Positions 37,932-45,732 of a stretch of 64,000 bases of DNA are shown piece after piece. The notes below the pieces were generated by a model that saw nothing but the letters and a program-made list of their open reading frames with translations, did no database searches and was not told the DNA's origin. The stretch is from Stentor roeselii (Eukaryota; Ciliophora; Heterotrichea; Heterotrichida; Stentoridae): assembly GCA_006503475.1 (NCBI GenBank), contig RSEH01000023.1, positions 62,001 through 126,000 on the forward strand, written 5' to 3'. A program made the position numbers and the translations under genes. The first letter of the stretch is position 1, and every line of letters starts with the position of its first letter.

Positions 37932-38966
37932 CTAAAATTTTACCGTATTCAAATGCGCCACTTTGCATATATAGCATACCTTTGTTAGACATGATATACA
38001 TAATGAGGCTCCACAGGTGGTAAACATGTAAGTTATTTCAGAACTCTGACATGACTTGCAATTGTAAATTTTAGTATCAGCTTCAGGGACATCTACACCA
38101 TTAAAGTCAGAGGATGAGTCTTCTGGTTTATGTTCGGTGTGTTTAGAAGAAACCACAGAAGCACTTCTCGATCCATTACTCATAAAACCCGTGAATTGTC
38201 TCGAGTCAACTTCTGAACTTTCTTGAACCTTTTTAGTTTCTGATGTAGTTTCATTGGTGACATGTGTAAAAGCGCAGTACTTCAGTCTACAATCAACTCG
38301 AAAACAGGTCCGTTTTTTATAATTATTTTCATGATAATAGACCTCATTTTTAGAATGAGCGAGGTTGCAGTAGTCTCCATTTTCACAATTCCTGGGCAAA
38401 AAATCCGTCCCAGGACGAACATTGATGCAAGGCACTTCACTATAACTAAATAAAATTGGGTCTCTACGACGTTCTGTGATATCATGATAGTTGATACAGT
38501 TTTCATCGCAACCCACCTTGTTGCATTTGTAGATTTTATAGGTGCTCAGGTCGAATACTCTTTTTTGTAGCCCTGAAGTTCTCTTTTCATAGTCATTATG
38601 ATAAAAAGTGCAGTTCGCTCCTGACTTCAGGCAGTAATCATCGTCAGCGATGATATCATTCTCACATTTTTTCACTTTGAAGTTACTTGGATGGTATATT
38701 TGCTCTAGTCGTGAATGAGCGAAATGACAGTTCAAGCCAAATCTGCAGTTCCATTTATTTTCACAGAGCTTGGGAATGTAGTTCCATTTATCATCTTGAA
38801 TTTGATAAGGTAATCGTCTACGTTCGTTATTGTTTACAAGTCTTATGGCATCTTCATTAGCATACTCTTCATCTTCCAATATTTTGTACGTAGTGATTAT
38901 TTCAAAGTTCTCTGTATACTCGTCTTTATACTGCGTTTGAATGTCCTTCACGAGACTCATCTCCAT
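37932..38966 (-). CDS. Unkempt-like multi-CCCH zinc-finger protein
   Basis: A 344-residue protein with about five CCCH fingers between residues 60 and 240. The first carries the mark of the Unkempt and plant TZF families: CENKWNCRFGLNCHFAHSRL, then EQIYHPSNFKVKKC (family: AHSRxExxYHPxxYKxxxC). The C terminus holds a compact Cys-rich cluster (CKSCQSSEITYMF, CISCL, CYIC) like a short RING-type finger, as in Unkempt. Such proteins bind mRNA and control translation or stability. It ends three residues after the last cysteine region; whether the C-terminal finger is complete is uncertain. Confidence 0.85.
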   Translation of the reverse strand: MEMSLVKDIQTQYKDEYTENFEIITTYKILEDEEYANEDAIRLVNNNERRRLPYQIQDDKWNYIPKLCENKWNCRFGLNCHFAHSRLEQIYHPSNFKVKKCENDIIADDDYCLKSGANCTFYHNDYEKRTSGLQKRVFDLSTYKIYKCNKVGCDENCINYHDITERRRDPILFSYSEVPCINVRPGTDFLPRNCENGDYCNLAHSKNEVYYHENNYKKRTCFRVDCRLKYCAFTHVTNETTSETKKVQESSEVDSRQFTGFMSNGSRSASVVSSKHTEHKPEDSSSDFNGVDVPEADTKIYNCKSCQSSEITYMFTTCGASLCISCLTKVCYICKVAHLNTVKF

Positions 38967-39057
38967 ATCTACAAATTATAACATTAACGAATAAAATCTT
39001 ATCTCACTATGAGGATTTAGCGATAAGCTAAATTTGCCTGATTAATTCTAAAAACTA

Positions 39058-39770
39058 TTATTCTTTTACGAACTCCAGGCCCCATTCTACTTTTTCATTC
39101 AAAAGTTGATTGTAAGTCAGTCCTTCTAAGTATTTTTTCTATCTACCAGGTACGTGTTGTATGAAATATTGAAGCATTTTCTTGATCTGAGGGTCGAAAG
39201 GTGGTATTTTATTTTCAAAGATTGTGCTAAACACCACTTACTTGGTGATGACTGCTAAAATATTAAACCCAGGTCGCTCTTCCAACATGATGTAGCTTTT
39301 GTTGTAACCATAACAAGCGATTTCACTGTCTATATTGTAAAAGTCTTTCACTATCATTTCCACGAGCTCCGCCTCGAAGTCCTTCACAGGCAAATCGATG
39401 AGGTCTTCAACGAGATCCAAGTACCTTTCAAATAAGTACTTTTCACAGAGCAAGGCCAGTCTTTTCGACTCCTGCAGAGACTCTTTTGTTTCTTCGTATT
39501 GAAGTCGCTGGTTCAACATAGAAAAGTGCATCAAAGTGATGTTTTTATGCACCGGCCAGTCTTCAGCCATCAGAGGAAAGCCTGAATATTTTTCTTACAT
39601 TTTTCCAGTTCTCGACTGCGGATGAAGTAAAGAATCTCAAAACCGAGAACGTGGGCTGATGGTCGACGATCTTTTCCTAAAATTTTTAGAAGAAGCTGAA
39701 GACTTGGATTAAGATTGTCTTGGAAGAGAATTGGATCTTTTGATACTTTTCTTATTAGAGCTTGGAACAT
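39058..39770 (-). CDS. Unknown protein with three tiny introns
   Basis: Four exons on the minus strand, 39770-39599, 39581-39242, 39226-39154 and 39138-39058, join to 221 residues. Introns two and three are 15 nt (GTAAGTGGTGTTTAG, GTACCTGGTAGATAG); the first is 17 nt (GTAAGAAAAATATTCAG), required because the frame changes by two. The protein is helical, starting MFQALIRKVSKDPILF and with YLDLVEDLIDLP and KKMLQYFIQHKKYLEG later, and may be an ARM/HEAT-type or similar helical repeat. No family recognised. No credible coding sequence lies upstream of the ATG at 39768-39770; an in-frame TGA occurs about 50 bp before it. Confidence 0.8.
39139..39153 (-). other. 15-nt intron
   Basis: On the minus strand GTACCTGGTAGATAG, between codons; retention would stop the frame at its terminal TAG. 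Confidence 0.85.
39227..39241 (-). other. 15-nt intron
   Basis: On the minus strand GTAAGTGGTGTTTAG, splitting a codon (AA|C); contains the TAA that otherwise ends the frame. Confidence 0.9.
39582..39598 (-). other. 17-nt intron
   Basis: On the minus strand GTAAGAAAAATATTCAG, splitting a codon (T|GC). Length must be 2 modulo 3 to join the two frames, which excludes 15 or 16. Ends CAG rather than the TAG of the other five introns. Confidence 0.75.
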
Positions 39771-39879
39771 TTTTAGGATTTGATTTATGATTTGGTTGAG
39801 ATAGGATGGGTTGATGGGAATTCAATTAGGGACTTTAGGATTGTTCAGTATTTAAGAGATGAAGGTGGAAATGATGTAA

Positions 39880-39951
39880 TCCGCATTAGTCTAGATGGTT
39901 AGGATAGCTGGCTTTCACCCAGCAGACCCGGGTTCGAGTCCCGGATGCGGA
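39880..39951 (+). tRNA. tRNA-Glu (UUC)
   Basis: A complete 72-nt cloverleaf. Acceptor stem TCCGCAT pairs with ATGCGGA over 7 bp; anticodon stem GCTGG/CCAGC closes the loop CTTTCAC, anticodon TTC; T stem CCGGG/CCCGG closes TTCGAGT. The internal promoter boxes are intact (A box TAGTCTAGATGG, B box GGTTCGAGTCC). No intron. It sits between two protein genes transcribed from the other strand. Confidence 0.98.
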
Positions 39952-39952
39952 A

Positions 39953-39960
39953 TTTTTTTT
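39953..39960 (+). terminator. RNA polymerase III T-run terminator
   Basis: Eight consecutive T begin two bases after the tRNA-Glu acceptor stem, the usual polymerase III stop signal. Confidence 0.9.
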
Positions 39961-40040
39961 AGGGGATTGTAGGGGGTTTAGTGGAAATATTGGAAAGAAG
40001 AATTTTTGTAGAGGTTTATAACAATCTTAGATTATCTAAA

Positions 40041-41945
40041 CTACTCAGCCATAACTTCAATAATCGCAACATTCCCGATTTCTTTCTCAAAAAGACCGCT
40101 CTGATTATCAATCCTAATTTTATTCCTTCTTTGCGGTGGTTTACTTTGTTTCTTCACAACCAGATTTTTTTTATGATTGACAATTTTCTGAACAGGTGGA
40201 AAAGCATAATTCTTGATAGGAACAACAGTGGAGTCATTATTCTTGTTGACCTCTGCAATAATTATCCTCTTACTCGGCCTTATCTCGCTTTCTGTGATCA
40301 CAGGCTGCAAAGTCTTTGAAACTCTTGGAGCCCTTACAAGTTCCGTTGTTTTTGTCACACTGACTCTTTTTTCCACAGGTTTTTCTACTTTTTCCTTCTT
40401 TTTGTCTGCCTGCATCAATTTACTTAGCTCTTCTTTGTTTTTTGATGCCTTTTTAATCACCGGGTCAAATCGGAACGGGGCTTGGCTTGCGATGAAACCG
40501 GCCACTTCGAGCTTTAGAAGTTTCAGGTCTGGGTCTGTTTTTAGTACTCTTGAAAATGGGTTTTTTAAGATGTTGTCTAACATTGAAACTGCGATCGCTC
40601 TGCCGACATCTTCGTATATCCCGATGGAGTACTCAACAATACTTTTTGAGTACATTGGATGTGAGTTATCACACTCATTAGGTTCAGGTAGTCCTGAACT
40701 TTCAATATTATTGATGACTTTTCCCGTATTAAAGTTGCATTCTAAAGTATAACACCTAGGAAGTCCAGAATTCTTAAACAAGGCAACTCTTCCACTTCCC
40801 TCTTTACTAAGTCCTCTTTTATCCTTAGCCCTCATATTTTTTTCAGTGAAATTAGATCCTTCATAGTCGAAATTGATGCAATTAATCGCCATGAGTTTAG
40901 CAAAAAGAAAGCTTTCGATTTCCTTAGTGAATTCCATATAATTTCCATAAACAAAGCACCCTTTTTTTGTGGCATGTCCATGCAGGTCAACATAAAGATA
41001 AACATTTTCCTTAAAAGCCATGAAAATTTCCTTCACTCCATAAACAGTAGGATGGTCTACCAAAGAAGGGCTTGTATAAAACCTGTTCAAATTAATTCCC
41101 CTTGTGTCAGTCCTGTAATGACCACGAAAAACCGCATCAGGATTCATCATAGGAACGATTTTAAATACGAAATAATCCCTTAAAATTCCTGCTCTAGGGT
41201 CATCACTCACTATAAACTTCATGAAACCATTCACCATAAATGAACCTTGTGTTTCACCCGGATGGACTCTGGCAGTCAAAAGCATAACTTTTTTATTAAT
41301 AAAAGTTTTAGCACGTTCCGAATTCCCAGGGTACAAATTCATGATATTTTTTTCTCTTTCTTCCTGAATTCCTAGAAAACTCGAGATAGTCAAAATTTCA
41401 CATTCTCTTCTTTCCAGTGAAAATATCAAATTTTCCTCATGGAAGTAAATTTGTCGAGCAAGGCAAGAGTCCTTTACCTGTCTTATCAATTCCAAATGTT
41501 CAGAGTGGCTCCAAGGGTAAGTAAAGGCAAAGTAAGTAGTCTTAGAAACAAGTTCAGTGAAAGTAAGTTCCATAAAATTAGAATCGACGTCACTAAGTTC
41601 AAAAGAAACAGGTCCAGGTATTCTTTCCCACTGATCCTCAACAAGATGGACTGGTTTCATCCCTTCTCGAAAGACTTTAAATTGCAAGTTTAAATTTTTG
41701 ATAGTAAATCGCAGAGTACTGGGCTGAGCAACTGAAACTCTGAAGTAAAACCATGACCGGCAAGAGTTCTCTGCTTGAGTCCCGCAGCAGTCAGGACCGA
41801 TCCACAAGTCGTAAGTTTTTGAACCTGTTCTTTCGAACTTCGCCAGGTTCCCTGAGTCGAATTTACTGGTCAACTCTACCCCGTCTTCTGGGAATACTGC
41901 AGTTGTCTGTGTCGATATCGGGCCGTTCGTTGCGTTTTGCTCCAT
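40041..41945 (-). CDS. Cytosolic carboxypeptidase, CCP5/AGBL5-like deglutamylase
   Basis: A 634-residue M14 metallocarboxypeptidase of the CCP family, which removes glutamates from tubulin tails. The N-terminal beta-sandwich domain is present (WFYFRVSVAQPSTLRF). Zinc ligands are in HPGETQGSFM (His, Glu) and DLHGHATKKG (His); the substrate Arg/Asn region is NPDAVFRGHYRTDTRGINLNR, and the catalytic Glu is in YTLECNFNTG. The last 150 residues are basic and unstructured. The domain words and the TLECNFNTG ending favour the CCP5 branch, which removes the branch-point glutamate. Start at ATG 41943-41945. A second, different CCP lies at 45733..48138. Confidence 0.92.
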   Translation of the reverse strand: MEQNATNGPISTQTTAVFPEDGVELTSKFDSGNLAKFERTGSKTYDLWIGPDCCGTQAENSCRSWFYFRVSVAQPSTLRFTIKNLNLQFKVFREGMKPVHLVEDQWERIPGPVSFELSDVDSNFMELTFTELVSKTTYFAFTYPWSHSEHLELIRQVKDSCLARQIYFHEENLIFSLERRECEILTISSFLGIQEEREKNIMNLYPGNSERAKTFINKKVMLLTARVHPGETQGSFMVNGFMKFIVSDDPRAGILRDYFVFKIVPMMNPDAVFRGHYRTDTRGINLNRFYTSPSLVDHPTVYGVKEIFMAFKENVYLYVDLHGHATKKGCFVYGNYMEFTKEIESFLFAKLMAINCINFDYEGSNFTEKNMRAKDKRGLSKEGSGRVALFKNSGLPRCYTLECNFNTGKVINNIESSGLPEPNECDNSHPMYSKSIVEYSIGIYEDVGRAIAVSMLDNILKNPFSRVLKTDPDLKLLKLEVAGFIASQAPFRFDPVIKKASKNKEELSKLMQADKKKEKVEKPVEKRVSVTKTTELVRAPRVSKTLQPVITESEIRPSKRIIIAEVNKNNDSTVVPIKNYAFPPVQKIVNHKKNLVVKKQSKPPQRRNKIRIDNQSGLFEKEIGNVAIIEVMAE

Positions 41946-42224
41946 TTTCGTAAAGTATTAGATAACTGAATTTGATATTTATCGGAAGTCGAAATTTTAA
42001 AGGGTTACAGGTTGAAAAATGTTGAATACTGGAATTTTAGAGGAATTTTTATTGGAGGTTAAATTGGAAAGTTTTTGTGATTTTTTTTAAGGTTTGGGAT
42101 TTTTGAGATGATTTTTTAGAATTGATGATTTTTTTAATAGTTTTCAGAAGGTTTTAATGTTTAAGGATTTAGAACAGAAAAATTTCATGTTTATTTCAAG
42201 AATGATTTCTAGAATGAGTAACTA

Positions 42225-42662
42225 TTAAATGTGATAAGAATTCTTACTGCCGTCTGGACATTCCTGGGATTCATTTGATTCTTGTTCAGAAGCCTGTTGT
42301 TTTCCGGAATATTCTTCAAAGGTCATGGTGAGCGCTTTAAAAATCTCGTAGTTAAAAGGTGCTCCTTCTACCCTTTCAGACAGGTCGAAAACTTCCTGCG
42401 AAATCAGACCTTTGAAGAGATTTCTTCTCCATCCAGTGATAAACTGTGAGAACTTCTTACTTTGGATGTCTTGCACCAGACTTTCCATTGAAATTTGCTT
42501 GTTGGTCTCGAGATACGCCTTGGCTAAGAGTCTGGACTCTTCTTCTCCGGCTCCCAGTTCTTTCACTGTCAAATTGATGATGTTGAAGGCTGTTTCTTCA
42601 TCAAGAGCGCTACCGAATGGCCAAAACGCAAGGGTTTTGCTAATTAAAATGAAAAAAAGCAT
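42225..42662 (-). CDS. Small probable secreted protein, unknown
   Basis: A 145-residue protein starting MLFFILISKTLAFWPFGSA, a hydrophobic N terminus that fits a signal peptide. The rest is helical (FNIINLTVKELGAGEEE), then FSQFITGWRRNLFKGLISQ, ending in a Q/E/S-rich tail with one cysteine. No family recognised. It may be a secreted or organelle-lumen protein. It shares a 255-bp divergent spacer with the p32-like gene. Confidence 0.75.
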   Translation of the reverse strand: MLFFILISKTLAFWPFGSALDEETAFNIINLTVKELGAGEEESRLLAKAYLETNKQISMESLVQDIQSKKFSQFITGWRRNLFKGLISQEVFDLSERVEGAPFNYEIFKALTMTFEEYSGKQQASEQESNESQECPDGSKNSYHI

Positions 42663-42917
42663 TTATATTGAATTGAGTATCCAAGTTGAATAAACTAAAT
42701 GAATAGCAACTCTTGCAAGGATAAAGAAAATATAAAGATTTCCATGAAAAATCAAGTCTTTCAAATCATTCCTCAGTAAAAACTCAAACAATTTAGATTA
42801 ATCTTCATCAAAACTCAAATATTCCAATTATTCAATCATATAAAAACCTTTAAACCAACATCTTTAACCTATTAAAAATTTTCAAAGTTTTAAGACTTTT
42901 TTACTTTAAATATTCTA

Positions 42918-43604
42918 ATGTTTACAAGATTTCAAAGCTTGTTAAGGAACTTTTCCAAATCAAGCAGTGTAGGTCTTGTAAAACTGAGTCCAAAGGACAA
43001 ACTTTCAAAGAGGTTGAAAGAAGAGATGGCACTTCAAAAAGATAACTACCAAAGTGCAGAAGACCTTTTGATCGACCTTCAATCCAAAGGGTTCACCCTT
43101 TCAGACTCACTCAATTCAGAATACATAAAACTTTCAAAACAACTAGAAGACAACAGAAAGCTCATCATCTGTATAGACTCAGATCCATTCATAATCCCTC
43201 CTGAAAATCTAGAAAGTGAAGAATTTAATGAGACGAATGAAGACGGGACTCCATCAATAAATTATCTGGTTTCATTTGAGGTGAGTATTCTGAATGCTGA
43301 CCAAAGCAAAGCCATATCAATGGAATGTAAAACAATTGATTTCAAACTATCATTTATGAGAATCATGCACCTGGAAAACTTGCCTTTCGACTCACATGGA
43401 TCATTTTTTAACCATTTGGTAGACTACAAAGGGCCGCCTATTGATAATCTAAAGAATTCGATTAAAGAATGCTATCAAGACTATTTAATCTCTCTCGGGT
43501 TTGATCATCAGATGCTCATGAGCATAACGCTTCTCTCATACGATAAACAAAGAAAATTATATTTAATCTGGATGAAAAACATTAGAAATATGCTTAGTAA
43601 TTAA
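42918..43604 (+). CDS. Mitochondrial p32/MAM33-like protein
   Basis: A 228-residue protein starting MFTRFQSLLRNFSKSSS, a good mitochondrial presequence. The remainder follows the p32/C1QBP/MAM33 plan: an N-terminal helix (SKRLKEEMALQKDN), a beta-sheet region (INYLVSFEVSILN) that in the family faces the matrix trimer, then two C-terminal helices (DNLKNSIKECYQDYLISLGF, LYLIWMKNIRNML). Family members are acidic trimers that act in mitochondrial ribosome function. The resemblance is in layout and short words, so moderately sure. Its stop codon overlaps that of the convergent kinase gene. Confidence 0.65.
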   Translation: MFTRFQSLLRNFSKSSSVGLVKLSPKDKLSKRLKEEMALQKDNYQSAEDLLIDLQSKGFTLSDSLNSEYIKLSKQLEDNRKLIICIDSDPFIIPPENLESEEFNETNEDGTPSINYLVSFEVSILNADQSKAISMECKTIDFKLSFMRIMHLENLPFDSHGSFFNHLVDYKGPPIDNLKNSIKECYQDYLISLGFDHQMLMSITLLSYDKQRKLYLIWMKNIRNMLSN

Positions 43605-45535
43605 CGATTCAAATATCTTATGAAATTTATGCAGTCTTCACCCGCTTTTAAGTCTATTATCTTTCCTTCTTCATTGAATTCAGTGAAAAGTTTCGCATGT
43701 TTCATTCCTCCGAGTTTAAACTTCTCTATTCTCCCAGCTTCTGACTTGACTATGTAGATGTACTTGGAATGGATATTAGAGTGGTAAATAAGATTCTCGT
43801 GCATAAAAAATATCACTTCATTGATAAAAGATTCAAAAATTTGAATTTCGTCTTGTTCGAAAGTTAATGAGTTGCTATTTCTGTACAAATATTCACCCAT
43901 TAAAGTCCCATCACAGAGATACTCATAAAAAGCTCTTATTTTTGATGAGTTTGTCTTTAAGTACCAAAAGTCCAATGCAACGAAATTTTCATTAAAAAGT
44001 GAGCAAAATTCATGAATATGAAGAATTGACAGGTTATCTTCATTGCTTTCATATTTTTTCATCACTTGTTGTGACCGAAACCTATTAATTTTCAGGTTGA
44101 GTTGCCAGTAAACCAAGGAATATTTCAATAAATAAACTTTTTTGTTTTTTGTTAGTTTAAGAAATGCCTTCTTTTGGTAAGCGTCCAGATGTTTACGGTA
44201 ACCTGCACAGTGATAATGAATTTCAGATTTTTTACATAAAGTGCAGAAATGTTTCTTAGTTTCTTGACAGACAAAAAAGTTTGATTTGAAGTTTTTCGTC
44301 AGGGCGTTGATGAAATGTCTGCAATTACTGTGAAATTTTTCATTTGCAAAAGAAAAAAGACTTGAATCAGGTTTCGAGCAATTTTTGTAAGTCAAGAAGT
44401 TGACTCTTAAGTTTTTTAAAGAGTTTTCAACCTGTTTTTCTTGGTTGTACTCGTTGCAGATGAGACAATTAGGAGCGATGCTGTTTCTTGTTAAGAGGGA
44501 GTGAAGACATTCAAGGTGAACTCTGTGAAATTTTCTATATTTTATTTGATTTTTCTGAGGTTTTCCACAAATTTTACATTTTTCCTTAGTTTCTTGAATT
44601 TTCTTCAAAAAGTTCAAATCTGAGTGATTGTCTGGCTTAAGATCAAATTTAAAGCCAATGATTTCATAATACATCCTCTCAGACATAGTCATCTGGACCT
44701 CTGAGTAAACTATTTCACAATATTCCTTGCAAAGTCTATAAATTTCATCAGAAGAGGCTCTTGACTCTTCTTCAAACTCAAGACATTTCTTAATAATCAC
44801 CTTTATTTCTTGATCCACTCTCAAATTTTGAATAAAATTATCAGCACTCTTCGCGATTTCCTCTCGATTAGGCAGTTCTCTTTTCCCCAGACACAAGACC
44901 CAGAAACAAATGCCCAAAGCCCAGACATCATCTTTTTTCGTGTTCCTGTTGTTTCTCTCATCATTTATCTGAGGCGATGAGAAGACATTATCACTGAAAA
45001 CAATTGATTCACATTCATCAGAACCTTCTTTTGCATTTCCAAAATCTCCTAGTTTCAAGTAATTCTCAAATGTGATGAAAATATTTTCAGGTTTGAAGTC
45101 TCTGTGAGAAATTTCTTGATCATGAAGGCGCTTTATTGACTTTGACATTGATTTTAAAGTGTAGGCCAGTTGAGCACGAGTCATTTTAAATGATGGGTAT
45201 TCATTTGTACTTAAAACTTTAGTGTTTTGAAGAGAGGAGTTTTGACAATTTTGCATGAATAAAAAGTAGATGTTTGAGTCGGAAGATGAATGGTAGAACT
45301 CTGGGAATAGGGGGTGGTTGTTGCTTGATTGTTTTGATATTCTTGACTCGATGTTGAATTTGTTTTGATCGGAGAAGGTTACTTTCAGGATTGAGTCTTG
45401 GGGGTTTCCTGAGGATTGGTCGTAGAAGTTGAAGTCTACTAGAAGGATCACTGATCTGCTACTTATGTATAAGCAACGCTTTACTGTAAAGAAGGAGTAG
45501 TAGTCTAGTTTAGGAGCTTTTGCTGGATAGGACAT
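43601..45535 (-). CDS. Protein kinase with RING-like Cys cluster and a second, degenerate kinase lobe
   Basis: A 644-residue protein. Residues about 15-290 are a kinase domain without a clear glycine loop but with a candidate Lys51 (ILKVTF), HRDFKPEN (144-151) and DFG (164-166), so probably active. Residues 320-370 hold CKICGKPQKNQIKYRKFHRV with a further His/Cys and CLIC, RING-like zinc ligands. A second Cys/His cluster follows (CRHF, CQETKKHFCTLC, HYHC). Residues about 540-640 look like a second kinase C-lobe with lost motifs: IYHSNIHSKYIYIV for HRDxxxxN and LGGMKHAKLF for DFG, hence a pseudokinase. The ATG at 45533-45535 is the first. Convergent with the p32-like gene, overlapping by 4 bp. 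Confidence 0.8.
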   Translation of the reverse strand: MSYPAKAPKLDYYSFFTVKRCLYISSRSVILLVDFNFYDQSSGNPQDSILKVTFSDQNKFNIESRISKQSSNNHPLFPEFYHSSSDSNIYFLFMQNCQNSSLQNTKVLSTNEYPSFKMTRAQLAYTLKSMSKSIKRLHDQEISHRDFKPENIFITFENYLKLGDFGNAKEGSDECESIVFSDNVFSSPQINDERNNRNTKKDDVWALGICFWVLCLGKRELPNREEIAKSADNFIQNLRVDQEIKVIIKKCLEFEEESRASSDEIYRLCKEYCEIVYSEVQMTMSERMYYEIIGFKFDLKPDNHSDLNFLKKIQETKEKCKICGKPQKNQIKYRKFHRVHLECLHSLLTRNSIAPNCLICNEYNQEKQVENSLKNLRVNFLTYKNCSKPDSSLFSFANEKFHSNCRHFINALTKNFKSNFFVCQETKKHFCTLCKKSEIHYHCAGYRKHLDAYQKKAFLKLTKNKKVYLLKYSLVYWQLNLKINRFRSQQVMKKYESNEDNLSILHIHEFCSLFNENFVALDFWYLKTNSSKIRAFYEYLCDGTLMGEYLYRNSNSLTFEQDEIQIFESFINEVIFFMHENLIYHSNIHSKYIYIVKSEAGRIEKFKLGGMKHAKLFTEFNEEGKIIDLKAGEDCINFIRYLNR

Positions 45536-45732
45536 TTAAATTTAGATAATGGTTTATTAGCGAAAGGATAATTATGATATCAGATTGATGATAAGATTAA
45601 CATTTTTCTTTCACTGTAATTTACACATTTTAACTTAAATTAAACCATTTATTTTTCTCTACTTTTCCTTATCACTGATAATTTATCATTAATGCAAACA
45701 ACCTCATTGAAAAAAGTTTCAATCAATAACCT

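Noticed and set aside
39570-39770. Separate 66-residue protein
   Set aside because: It ends within a GTAAG...CAG intron; the next exon continues in frame and in character.
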